Shown in pieces: positions 17,414 to 24,645 of a DNA stretch of 40,044 nt (position 1 is its first letter; every line of letters starts with the position of its first letter). Both the position numbers and the translations under genes were made by a program. Below the pieces are notes generated by a model. It was not told where the DNA came from, made no database searches, and saw only the letters and a program-made list of their open reading frames with translations. Source of the stretch: an uncultured Oscillospiraceae bacterium (GTDB lineage: Bacteria > Bacillota > Clostridia > Oscillospirales > Oscillospiraceae); contig CANQTO010000020.1 of the NCBI GenBank assembly GCA_947626785.1, positions 1 to 40,044 of the forward strand. Direction: 5' to 3'.

Positions 17414-18327
17414 ATAAATTTCGGTTTTTTGAACTATTCGGCGAGATCGACCCGGCCTTTGTGGCGGCCGCGGAGGAGATTTTGGAACAGGAAGCGAGGC
17501 CGCGCCCGGCGTTCAGCCGCAGAAAGGTCTTCGGCGCCGCCCTGCTGGCGGCGGTCCTGGCGGCTCTCCTGACCGTCACCGCCTATGCCGCCGGCCTTTT
17601 CGAGCTGCGGCTGCAATTTCCCCGGAGGGGGGAGACGCAGACCTACTCCTTTACGCTGGAGCTGCCGGACGGAGAGCCGCTGACCCAGACGGCGGAGGCC
17701 GGCGCGGGCCTGATCCTCCGCTTTGACTCCCAGCGGGAGGGGACGCTCTGCGCTTTCCGCCCCGGCTGGCTGCCCGCCGAGCCCACCGGGTCCTGGAGCC
17801 TGGCGGAGGAGGCCGGGGATCTGGCCCGGGACCGGCTGGGGATGCCTTTGCCAGCGGCTGACCAGGAGGAGCAGGCCCTTGTGGACGCGGAGACGAAAAA
17901 GGTGCTGGGCGAGATGGGCCTGAGCGCCGAAGAGGCGGCTCTCTGGAGCGTCCGCTGTGAAGCAAATACGGTGGAGTTCCCCTATCAGATCAGCCTCTCC
18001 AACTGCTCCGACCTGTACGAGCTGGACCTGCTGGTGGGCGGCGGCGGGGAATCCGTGGAACTGCTGAAGGACGAGACAGCGGCAGAGGAACGGAGCCTCT
18101 GGCTAAAGGTGTCGAGGGAAGACGGAAGCGGGGACTCTCTCTACCCCTACCATATCGTCCTGCGCTTCAGCCAGGCGGAGGGCTGGCTGCTCAGCGTGAC
18201 CGGCACCATGGAGCCTGAGACCCTGGGCAGGATCGCGGAGAACACGGAGATCCGGCAGACCGGGTACAAAACGGAGGCCCCGCGGACGGAGCGCAGCTTC
18301 GCGACTCTCTCCCTGGCCAGAGGTTGA
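17410..18327 (+). CDS. membrane-anchored putative anti-sigma protein
   Basis: The 305-residue protein has a cytoplasmic N-terminus of about 37 residues (FRFFELFGEIDPAFVAAAEE), one membrane segment (about 39-62, KVFGAALLAAVLAALLTVTA) and an extracytoplasmic domain of about 240 residues. The single-pass layout and GTGA overlap with the sigma gene point to an anti-sigma or sensor role. No zinc-finger H-x3-C-x2-C motif is present in the cytoplasmic part, so this is not the ZAS class. Start: GTG at 17410 after AAAGGAGGAGCTGCT. Function is inferred from position. Confidence 0.7.
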   Translation: MNKFRFFELFGEIDPAFVAAAEEILEQEARPRPAFSRRKVFGAALLAAVLAALLTVTAYAAGLFELRLQFPRRGETQTYSFTLELPDGEPLTQTAEAGAGLILRFDSQREGTLCAFRPGWLPAEPTGSWSLAEEAGDLARDRLGMPLPAADQEEQALVDAETKKVLGEMGLSAEEAALWSVRCEANTVEFPYQISLSNCSDLYELDLLVGGGGESVELLKDETAAEERSLWLKVSREDGSGDSLYPYHIVLRFSQAEGWLLSVTGTMEPETLGRIAENTEIRQTGYKTEAPRTERSFATLSLARG

Positions 18328-18355
18328 AAACAGTTTTTCAAAAAGGAGGGGAACT

Positions 18356-20530
18356 ATGTCCAAAGCAAAACACGCAAAACCCCGGAAAAAAACAGGCGCA
18401 GGAGTCCTGCTCCTGCTGGCCTTTCTGATCTGCCTGGTGATCGGCGCGCTTTTTATCCACAGAAATACGGCGGAGCTTGCTCCCGGACAGAGGGACCGGG
18501 AGGGGACGGCGCTGGGAGCCCAGGGGGGCAAGACCATGTTGGCCCCCTACCGGGAGAGCTATGCTCCCTTTTCCGGGGAGTTTAGTGCCGCAGACGTTGC
18601 CCGGCAGGGGGACAGGCTGCTGTTCCTGGGCCGCGGCGCGTCGGGGGATGTTCTGGCTCTGGCCGGGTACAGCCTGACAGACAGCGGCCGGATCGAAGTC
18701 TCTGAGGCTGAACCGGTGAGCCTGGACGCACCCGGTGACTTAAACGAGGCCGCGGTCTATGATATCTCTGCCGGGGGAGACGGGGCTTTTTACGTCCTGA
18801 CGGGCAGCGCCCCGGAGGACGGACCCGGCGAGCTTGCCGTCCTGCGCTACTCCCCGGACGGGACCTTTCAGGAGAAAATGACGGTCTCCGCCTTCCCGGA
18901 GGACAGGGCGGGCCTGAGCCTCTGTGCGGGGAAGGACGGGGAGCTGGTCCTGCTGGGTATCGACTATGTGTACTTTCTCCCCTGGCAGGGGACGCCTACG
19001 AACCGCCAGAGCGTGGAGCGGCTGTCCTTCACCGGCGCGGTGTCCACCAAAGACGGGCTCGTCCTCTCCGTGCACAACTACCTGCTGGACGCCAGCCCCT
19101 TCTACCGCATCGAACCCCAGTCCGGGAACATGAGCCGCCTGGACATCACGAACCCCGTGGACCCCTCGGTGGACGTGGCCGGCTTCAAGCTGGTGTGGGG
19201 CGGCAGCGAGGCCCCCTGCCAGGGCCTGGACGGGGAGTATATCAGCAACTCCGGCGAGAGCTTTGTGGAGTTCGATTTCGCCAATGACAGCTACCGGGAG
19301 CTTTTCCGCTGGAACACGTCCAACGCCCTTGCGGGCCCGGCCTGCCGCCTGGGGGAGAGTGCCTTCATCTGCGTGGAGCCCGGCAGCGGCAGCCTGCTCC
19401 TGACCGGCTTGGAGGAGGTCCCCTATGTGGAGAAGAGCGTAGTCCAGGTGGCGGTCGTGGGCCTGAACGGAGACGCGCATATTCCCGAGATGAATGAGAA
19501 GCTCCAGAATTATGACTATCAGGTCACGAGATATGAGCCGGGGGAAGAGGACCGCTTCCTGACGGAGCTCATTTCGGGAAAACCCTTTGACCTGGTCCTG
19601 TTCAACGACGGGGTCAATACCAGCTCCGACTATTTCGCGGACCTCTATCCCTTCCTTGACGGGGACGCCGATCTGTCCAGGGACTCTTTCCTGCCGAATC
19701 TTCTGGAGAGCACCTCTGTCCACGGCCAGCTCCACCAGCTCTGGGACCAGACGGCCGTCACCACCCTGGCGGGGAAACGCTCCTATGTGGGGGACGGAGA
19801 GGGGCTCACCACCTCCGACTATCTGCGCATGGTCGAGGAAAACGACCAGATCCTGGCGGTGTTCGACACCTTCATGTCCGGCGAGTCCCTGCTGGCCCAT
19901 GCGGCGAATGTGGGCGTGAGCGCCTTCGTGGATAAGGAAAACGCGGTCTGCTCGTTTGACAGCGAGAGCTTCTCCGACCTGCTGATGTGGTGCAAAGAGA
20001 TGGGCCCCGGCACAGCCGAGGGCTCTGGGGGCCCGGTCTATGAGCCGGATGAATACATCCTCAGCCCCGCCTTGATCACCGCCCCGATCGCGGAGAGCGC
20101 CGGAGACCAGGTCTCCTACGTGGGCTTCCCCAACGGCGGCACAGGCTATCATTTCTACAGCCCCTTCTACGGCTTCGGCCTCACCATGGCGATCCCGGCC
20201 AACAGCCAGAACAAGGACGGGGCCTGGGCCTTCATCAAAGAGCGGCTCTCTACGGACACCCAGCTGAACCTGGGGGAGATCAGCGCGCTGCCGGTGAATA
20301 TGGAGGCGCTGAAACGCCTGGCGGAAGCCTCCTCCACCGAAGCGGGGCGCGAGGAGCTGTATGGGCTGCTGGAGAAGACAAAATACGCGGAGACCTTTTC
20401 GGACGAGCCCCTGCGGGAGATCATCGTCGAGAGCGGCCAGAGCTACCTCAACGGCGGCAAATCCCTGGAGGAGACGGTCCGGCTCATCCAATCGAAGGCG
20501 AGCATCTACGTGGCGGAGCAGTACGGTTGA
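18356..20530 (+). CDS. anchored propeller-like plus solute-binding-like fusion protein
   Basis: The 724-residue protein has a basic cytoplasmic tail, one membrane segment (residues about 14-34, GVLLLLAFLICLVIGALF), then about 320 residues of repeated beta-rich segments (LLFLGRGASGDVLALAGYS, GDGAFYVLTGSAP, KDGELVLLGIDYVYFLP) that look like beta-propeller blades. From about residue 360 on it resembles an extracellular solute-binding protein (VQVAVVGLNG, FDLVLFNDG, YVGFPNGG, GAWAFIKERLS, SALPVN). AAAAAGGAGGGGAACT precedes the ATG. With the sigma and anti-sigma-like genes it forms one unit and could be the external sensor or the target. No lipobox is present; the anchor is the helix. Confidence 0.75.
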   Translation: MSKAKHAKPRKKTGAGVLLLLAFLICLVIGALFIHRNTAELAPGQRDREGTALGAQGGKTMLAPYRESYAPFSGEFSAADVARQGDRLLFLGRGASGDVLALAGYSLTDSGRIEVSEAEPVSLDAPGDLNEAAVYDISAGGDGAFYVLTGSAPEDGPGELAVLRYSPDGTFQEKMTVSAFPEDRAGLSLCAGKDGELVLLGIDYVYFLPWQGTPTNRQSVERLSFTGAVSTKDGLVLSVHNYLLDASPFYRIEPQSGNMSRLDITNPVDPSVDVAGFKLVWGGSEAPCQGLDGEYISNSGESFVEFDFANDSYRELFRWNTSNALAGPACRLGESAFICVEPGSGSLLLTGLEEVPYVEKSVVQVAVVGLNGDAHIPEMNEKLQNYDYQVTRYEPGEEDRFLTELISGKPFDLVLFNDGVNTSSDYFADLYPFLDGDADLSRDSFLPNLLESTSVHGQLHQLWDQTAVTTLAGKRSYVGDGEGLTTSDYLRMVEENDQILAVFDTFMSGESLLAHAANVGVSAFVDKENAVCSFDSESFSDLLMWCKEMGPGTAEGSGGPVYEPDEYILSPALITAPIAESAGDQVSYVGFPNGGTGYHFYSPFYGFGLTMAIPANSQNKDGAWAFIKERLSTDTQLNLGEISALPVNMEALKRLAEASSTEAGREELYGLLEKTKYAETFSDEPLREIIVESGQSYLNGGKSLEETVRLIQSKASIYVAEQYG

Positions 20531-20960
20531 GCAAAGACATCTGTGGGAGATCGGAGAAAATGCGGTCCTGGTCAGCCGGGAGGACAGCAGAAAATCGCCG
20601 GATGACCGTGCGACCGGTATTTACAATTTCTATGGCGCTGTGAGGACTGCCGAAGGTATCAGGCCTGTAAAGCTGACCGTCAAAGAGTTTCAGAACGCTG
20701 AGCAGGATGTTCCGAAGGAAATCCGCGCCTATATGGAGCGGGAGGGCAAAAAAAGCACTTTGCCTCAATCTATGGCAGCAAAGTACTGGTTCTGGAGAAC
20801 ATAGAAGAAAATGCCACCAGTTCAGCGGCCCTCCAGGCTGAGCAAAGCCCCGCCCCGACTGACCACCTGGCGACATCTTCTGAACTCAGTATAAAGGAAC
20901 TGCTGGCTCTTATCAACAAAAAGCAGCCGTTCCTGATACAATGTTTTAGCAAATTTCAAG
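20531..20960 (+). pseudogene. LPD-like mobile-element protein fragment, frameshifted
   Basis: Reading through from the preceding gene in the +1 frame gives ATGIYNFYGAVRTAEG and IRPVKLTVKEF, resembling the large-polyvalent-protein-associated domains found in clostridial conjugative elements and phages. After a run of seven A (20748-20754) the frame is lost; the continuation in another frame is FASIYGSKVLVLENIEENAT and STSSELSIKELLALINKKQ-like sequence. No start codon belongs to it. It marks the first accessory DNA after the resident genes. Family assignment is tentative. Confidence 0.6.
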
Positions 20961-20963
20961 GGC

Positions 20964-21318
20964 TTATTTTTGAGAATCGTTCAACTCGCGCTGGCAGAAG
21001 GCCAACACCTTGGGAATATCGTTACAGGCTGTTTCCCAAAGTATCCTCTCATCCGTTTCCGCATAGGAGTGAGCCAGCCAGTTTCGCATCCCGCGGATCA
21101 TGCCCCATGGAAGCTGATCCTTTGTCACATCCCGAAATTCATCTGAAAGGCCGTTAGACAGTTCTCCGATCTGGAGGATGCACATAGCTACGGCGTTGAA
21201 GTAAGCGCGGTCTGCTGTGAACGCGTCAAAATTCCGGCCAAAGCGTTCAATAAATTTCTCCACATCCTCGCAAATAGGTGCGGATGTGCAGCAATCGCTG
21301 CCAGTCACCACGAGTCAT
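20964..21318 (-). pseudogene. hepT: HepT-like toxin gene with an N-terminal frameshift
   Basis: The body (MCILQIGELSNGLSDEFRD, then IRGMRNWLAHSYAETD) is a HepT/DUF86 HEPN RNase, with the R-x4-H motif intact. The expected start is the ATG at 21318, which overlaps the mntA stop (ATGA) and encodes MTRGDWQRLLHIRTY. After that the frame breaks at 21271-21276 (TATTTG where TATTG is expected), and CEDVEKFIERFG continues one frame over. A GTG at 21311 could give an odd N-terminus in the working frame. Either the toxin is dead or it is rescued by that start or slippage. Known HepT toxins act with the MntA nucleotidyltransferase as antitoxin. Confidence 0.7.
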
Positions 21319-21632
21319 ATCAGTCGTATCCTTTCAGCCTGTACATTCTGGATGAACGATGGAGCTCGCTGCCGGGTGCTGGCCTGCTCCAGCATCTGTG
21401 TCGTCACAAGGTCCACTTCTTTGCCAACGCTGGCGCAGAGGTCTTCGTACAGCCCGCCCATTTCAAACATCCCACGGATTTTAGAGCCGGTGCGGTCGAT
21501 AAGAATGTCCACATCGCTCTGCTCAGTAGCCTCACAACGGGCATAGGAGCCAAACAGATAGACTTCCCGCAGGCCGTATTTCTTAGCCACGGGTTCTATC
21601 CTCCGTTTCAGTTCTTTCACAGAGTAGATCAT
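21315..21632 (-). CDS. mntA: MntA-like nucleotidyltransferase antitoxin
   Basis: The 105-residue protein is a minimal nucleotidyltransferase with the GSYARCEATEQSDVDILID motif (G-S-x10-D-x-D metal site) typical of MntA. In characterised pairs MntA inactivates HepT by adding AMP to it. The start is ATG at 21632 with GAGG six bases upstream. It precedes and overlaps hepT, the usual order. The motif is intact although the partner gene is frameshifted. Confidence 0.85.
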   Translation of the reverse strand: MIYSVKELKRRIEPVAKKYGLREVYLFGSYARCEATEQSDVDILIDRTGSKIRGMFEMGGLYEDLCASVGKEVDLVTTQMLEQASTRQRAPSFIQNVQAERIRLI

Positions 21633-21794
21633 GGTGCACCTCACAATGTTCAGTATAACACAAGTTTGATGAGCTTAAAAGATATTTTGCAGTATATCAG
21701 GCGGTCTTTTCTACGAAGGAAAGTTATAAAAGCTCCGTTTACTTTATTATATCTCATTCTCGCTTTTATGGCAAGGTGTTCCAGGACGTATTCC

Positions 21795-21876
21795 ACAGCG
21801 TCGAAAAAGCTCTGAAGACGATGTGCCCACATAAATGCGGCCCCATCCGTCGGTCAGAGCTTTTTCGCCTTTTCCC
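21795..21876. repeat. structured repeat, copy 1
   Basis: An 82-bp unit shared with 22228-22309, with only a few differences. Outer stem of 14 bp: CGAAAAAGCTCTGA (21802-21815) with TCAGAGCTTTTTCG (21854-21867). Inside, AGACGATG pairs with CATCCGTC (one bulge) and the tip is CCACA-TAAA-TGCGG. Confidence 0.85.
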
Positions 21877-21953
21877 TATGACCCCCCAGCGCTATTTTGA
21901 AACTTCGCATGGGGGGGCGAGTTTGAGAGGGAATGGGCTTCCCCTCTTACAAG

Positions 21954-22123
21954 AGTGAAATCGTGCCTTTGGCACGGTGAAATCAAGGGCTGACGCCCTT
22001 GGTGAAATCGGCGCTTTGCGCCGGTGAAATGAGATCCGTCCCTCACCCTGCGAAGCAGGATCTCACCGCGAAGCGATTTCACCCCGCGAAGCGGGATTTC
22101 ACCCGTCCGCAGGACGGATTTCG
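21954..22123. repeat. mirrored comb of hairpins joined by GTGAAAT / ATTTCAC
   Basis: Left half: GTGAAAT at 21955, 21977, 22002 and 22024, separated by hairpins CGTGCC/GGCACG, CAAGGGC/GCCCTTG and CGGCGC/GCGCCG. Centre: GAGATCC (22031) with GGATCTC enclosing CCTGC-GAA-GCAGG. Right half: CGC-GAA-GCG, ATTTCAC (22076), CCCGC-GAA-GCGGG, ATTTCAC (22096), CCGTCC-GCA-GGACGG, ATTTCG. Linkers of the left half are complementary to those of the right half, so the whole can fold as a long stem carrying side hairpins. Stem sequences differ; only the linker is conserved. Confidence 0.85.
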
Positions 22124-22124
22124 T

Positions 22125-22160
22125 TGCAAAAACCCAATGCTTTCGCATTGGGTTTTTGCA
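22125..22160. repeat. 16-bp perfect hairpin, terminator-like
   Basis: TGCAAAAACCCAATGC (22125-22140) and GCATTGGGTTTTTGCA (22145-22160) flank TTTC. The arm contains T5/A5, so it might terminate in either direction. It adjoins the hairpin comb. Confidence 0.8.
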
Positions 22161-22229
22161 GTGCCGGTGGTGGGACTCGACCTGCCCTGCGGGGCAGGCC
22201 GGGTCGCGGGGCAAACGTGCCACCGGCAC
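22161..22229. repeat. 69-bp inverted-repeat element
   Basis: GTGCCGGTGG (22161-22170) pairs with CCACCGGCAC (22220-22229). Inside are CCTGCCC/GGGCAGG with a CGCA-type loop and CGACC/GGTCG. On the minus strand TCGAGTCCCACCACCGGCAC looks like a tRNA 3' end, but no anticodon arm or CCA is present. Confidence 0.7.
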
Positions 22230-22309
22230 AGCGTCGAAAAAGCTCTGAAGACGATGTGCCCGCATAAATGCGGCCGCATCCGCCGGTCAGAGCTCTTTCG
22301 CCTTTTCCC
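22228..22309. repeat. structured repeat, copy 2
   Basis: The second copy of the 82-bp unit. Outer stem CGAAAAAGCTCTGA (22235-22248) with TCAGAGCTCTTTCG (22287-22300), one mismatch. Tip CCGCA-TAAA-TGCGG is perfectly paired here, whereas copy 1 has one mismatch. Confidence 0.85.
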
Positions 22310-22331
22310 ACGAAAGTCTCTGCTTTCGTGG
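22308..22331. repeat. 9-bp hairpin
   Basis: CCACGAAAG and CTTTCGTGG flank TCTCTG. It abuts repeat copy 2. Confidence 0.7.
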
Positions 22332-22412
22332 AATACCCAGAAACACCGCTCCCGTTCGAGTCCCAATCTGTTCATCACTACAAAGGGCGGCCCCACAAGG
22401 GGACTCTGGGGG

Positions 22413-22441
22413 CCCCATAAAAGCCTCTGGCTTTTATGGGG
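22413..22441. repeat. 13-bp perfect hairpin
   Basis: CCCCATAAAAGCC and GGCTTTTATGGGG flank a TCT loop. It has no terminator tail. Confidence 0.8.
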
Positions 22442-22448
22442 AAAAGGA

Positions 22449-22512
22449 AGACTAACCCTGACCGACGGATGGAGCCCCGCTTGCGGGGCCCCATCGTCTT
22501 CAGGGTTAGTCT
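22449..22512. repeat. structured repeat, copy 3 (opposite orientation, different stem)
   Basis: AGACTAACCCTGA (22449-22461) pairs with TCAGGGTTAGTCT (22500-22512). On the minus strand the inner core is TGAAGACGATG ... CATCCGTCGGTCA, the same as in copies 1 and 2, while the outer stem sequence is entirely different yet perfectly paired. The tip is GCCCCG-CTTG-CGGGGC on the plus strand. Confidence 0.8.
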
Positions 22513-22628
22513 GACGTGGTACGGGTGGCGTTATAGGATTTGCAAAAAAAGCCCGGAATTTCAAGGTTTTTTTGAAGTCAAGAAGCAGTATTTACTAAAT
22601 TTTATAATACCTGACCATGTATTTTAAG

Positions 22629-22657
22629 GGCGTTCCTTTGTTGGGACGCCTTTTTTT
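22629..22657 (+). terminator. intrinsic terminator upstream of parB
   Basis: GGCGTTCC / GGGACGCC (one G-T pair) with a six-base loop is followed by seven T. It would stop transcripts leaving the hairpin block before parB, or act as a leader attenuator for parB. Confidence 0.8.
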
Positions 22658-22691
22658 ATGCCCAAAAGCACTTGCAGAAAGGAGGAAATTG

Positions 22692-23612
22692 TTGGAAAAA
22701 GAAACAGCTTCAAAGAAGCAGAAATGCGGGCAGGCAAGAGCGTCCCTCAAGGGTCTGCCCCAGGTGGAGGCGGTGGTCCGCATACCGCTGGACCGGCTGC
22801 ACCCATTTCTCGACCACCCGTTCAAGGTCCGGGACGATGCCGCTATGCAAGAGACGATAGAGAGTGTCAAAACATACGGCGTCCTAACTCCGGCCATCGT
22901 TCGCCCCGTTGAGGACGGCTATGAGATCATCTCCGGACACCGGCGCTGCCGCGCTTGCGAGCTGGCCGGTCTGCCGGATATGCCCGCCATTGTGCGGGAT
23001 ATAGACGACGATACGGCCACGATCCTCATGGTGGACAGCAATCTCCAGAGGGAGATTATTCTGCCCAGCGAAAAAGCCAAGGCGTACAAGATGAAGCTGG
23101 AAGCCATCAAACGGCAAGGGGCCAGGAACGATTTAACTTCTGACCAAGTTGGACAGAAATTAAAATGGTCAGTTGAACGTGTGGCCGAGGAAGCCGGAGA
23201 GAGCAAAAGTCAGGTACAGCGGTATATTCGCCTGACCGAGTTGAAGCCGGAACTGCAAGAGATGGTGGACACCGGCAAGATGGCTATGACCCCTGCTGTG
23301 GAACTTTCCTACCTGAAGCCAAAGGAACAGGAGCTGTTGCTGGAAACCATAGACAGCGAACAGGCGACGCCCTCGCTCTCCCAGGCCCAGCGGATCAGGA
23401 AACTAAGTCAGCTGGGCGGACTGAATGAGGACACGATGCTCTCCATCATGTCGGAACAGAAAAAGCCCGATCTGAGCAGCAACATCGTCCTGTCCGGGGA
23501 AAAACTGAGCAAGTATTTCCCCCGGTCATATACCCCTGCACAAGTCGAAAATACCATCTTCAAACTGCTGGATTCATGGCTGCTGAAACGGCAGCGGAGT
23601 CAAAGCAGGTAG
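22692..23612 (+). CDS. ParB/Spo0J-family partition protein
   Basis: The 306-residue protein has the ParB N-terminal domain (IPLDRLHPFLDHPFKV, SVKTYGVLTPAIVRP, ISGHRRCRACELAG with the GxRR-type motif) and a helix-turn-helix at about residues 165-185. The sequence NLQREIILPSEKAKAYKMKL is the usual helix before it. It should bind a centromere-like site and CTP, aiding maintenance of the mobile element. I start at TTG 22692, six bases after GGAGG; the ATG at 22617 would read through the terminator hairpin. No ParA gene is nearby, so it is an orphan here. Confidence 0.88.
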   Translation: MEKETASKKQKCGQARASLKGLPQVEAVVRIPLDRLHPFLDHPFKVRDDAAMQETIESVKTYGVLTPAIVRPVEDGYEIISGHRRCRACELAGLPDMPAIVRDIDDDTATILMVDSNLQREIILPSEKAKAYKMKLEAIKRQGARNDLTSDQVGQKLKWSVERVAEEAGESKSQVQRYIRLTELKPELQEMVDTGKMAMTPAVELSYLKPKEQELLLETIDSEQATPSLSQAQRIRKLSQLGGLNEDTMLSIMSEQKKPDLSSNIVLSGEKLSKYFPRSYTPAQVENTIFKLLDSWLLKRQRSQSR

Positions 23613-23619
23613 CCACTGC

Positions 23620-23646
23620 ACCGGATACGGAAAACCCGTATCCGGT
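23620..23646. repeat. 11-bp perfect hairpin after parB
   Basis: ACCGGATACGG and CCGTATCCGGT flank AAAAC, eight bases after the parB stop; TATCCGG recurs at about 23654. No T-run follows, so it may be a ParB-related site rather than a terminator. Confidence 0.65.
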
Positions 23647-23671
23647 ACACTCATATCCGGAAACGCCGTGA

Positions 23672-23737
23672 GAATAAAATACTAAGATATAAAAATATTA
23701 AATAATAAAATATATAAAAATAAATATATATAATCTA
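23672..23737. other. extremely AT-rich tract
   Basis: About 65 bases with almost no G or C (repeats of ATAAAATA, ATATATAA), directly downstream of parB and its hairpin, in otherwise balanced DNA. It could be an unwinding element or curved DNA; no iterons are evident. Confidence 0.5.
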
Positions 23738-23859
23738 TCCTTCTGTCTTTCTTTCCTTCAGTCTCCTGAGTAGAAGATAGACAGACTGACAGAAGTACAT
23801 AGATGATGTGAAAAAGGGCCGCCAACCGAAGTTGACCGCCCTTGCTGCTTTTCCAGGCC

Positions 23860-24513
23860 TTATTTCGTTGCTCCACAGGAGGCGCACACCGCGCCGGTGA
23901 CCACTTCCTCGTCCCAGGCGTCCCGGAGGACCCTCGTTTCGTAATGGGAGATCTCCGGGCTGCCTTCGACCCACACCTGATCAGACCGGGTGCTGTCGGT
24001 AAAGCCTCCATGACCTTCGCCGTTCGCTTCAGAGTGGGAGTAATAATCAGCGGCGCTTGTAAATTCCGCCCCGCAGCGGCAGACCACTACGGGATAGGTC
24101 CCGCCCTTAAAATGCCCTTCCGTGGCCGGCTGATCGACTACCTTCACTTCCTCGGTCGCGGCCTCATGGTGAATTGTCTGCGTGACGCTCTGCCAATCGT
24201 GGACATGGACCGGAGCAGCGGATATCGGTGCGGCCTCCGGCTTCGGGACACTCTGCCTTTCAGCAGAGGCCTCCGGGACCGGAACAAGTTCAACAGGCGT
24301 TTCTGTTTCCACCGGCGCGGGTGGTGGAGTAACAATGACCGGCGTTTCCACACGCTGAACCTTCGCGGGGACTTCCACCTGGGCAACTGCCTGGACTACC
24401 GAGACGGGGGCCTCCGGTAAAACTTCCTCTCTGGAGGTTATGGCACAGGAGCTGGCTGAAACCGCCATGCCTGCCGCAAGCAGCACACTCAACATCTCCA
24501 AGGACTTATTCAT
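23860..24513 (-). CDS. exported Cys/His-motif protein of unknown function
   Basis: The 217-residue protein begins with a signal peptide (MNKSLEMLSVLLAAGMAVSASSC, possible lipid-modified Cys 23, although the residue at -3 is atypical). A Pro/Val/Glu-rich linker of about 80 residues follows, then a C-terminal part with paired Cys and His motifs: VHVHDWQSVTQTIHHEA, VVCRCGAEFTS...YSH, ISHYETRVLRDAWDEE and CASCGATK. These look like short metal-binding repeats seen in surface proteins of clostridial elements. The start at 24513 is set by AAGGAGAACAAAGCG. It is divergent from the Cys-rich VLP gene. I do not know its function. Confidence 0.75.
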   Translation of the reverse strand: MNKSLEMLSVLLAAGMAVSASSCAITSREEVLPEAPVSVVQAVAQVEVPAKVQRVETPVIVTPPPAPVETETPVELVPVPEASAERQSVPKPEAAPISAAPVHVHDWQSVTQTIHHEAATEEVKVVDQPATEGHFKGGTYPVVVCRCGAEFTSAADYYSHSEANGEGHGGFTDSTRSDQVWVEGSPEISHYETRVLRDAWDEEVVTGAVCASCGATK

Positions 24514-24645
24514 CGCTTTGTTCTCCTTCCGCTGGCTTTTTTGTCGGCTCCATTGTCGCATTTTGCCGCGAAGACCGCAAGGATGCCAGACTTTTCCGGG
24601 CGAGAGCAAAGCAGGCACACTCGAAAAACAAAGAAAGGAGAGAAA

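Larger units (their letters stand above)
21650..22616. other. 967-bp gene-free block of nested inverted repeats
   Basis: No open frame here is credible: apparent ORFs run through hairpins. The block holds two 82-bp direct repeats, a third related element, a mirrored comb of small hairpins, and at least four further long hairpins (entries below). It lies between mntA/hepT and parB. Confidence 0.75.

Noticed and set aside
21954-22123. CRISPR array
   Set aside because: The repeated unit is only 7-9 bases, the intervening parts are palindromes of 12-20 bases, the unit changes orientation halfway, and no cas gene is present.
22161-22229. tRNA-like sequence on the minus strand (TCGAGTCCCACCACCGGCAC)
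   Set aside because: It has acceptor-like ends and a T-arm-like stretch, but no anticodon arm, no D arm and no CCA; the ends pair over 10 bp as in the neighbouring hairpins.
22350-22370. GTTCGAGTCCC as a tRNA-derived attachment site
   Set aside because: The stem halves around it do not pair, and no integrase of the tRNA-targeting type is in the window.
22617-22691. ATG at 22617 as the parB start
   Set aside because: Translation from there would run through an intrinsic terminator, and a perfect GGAGG lies six bases before the TTG at 22692.
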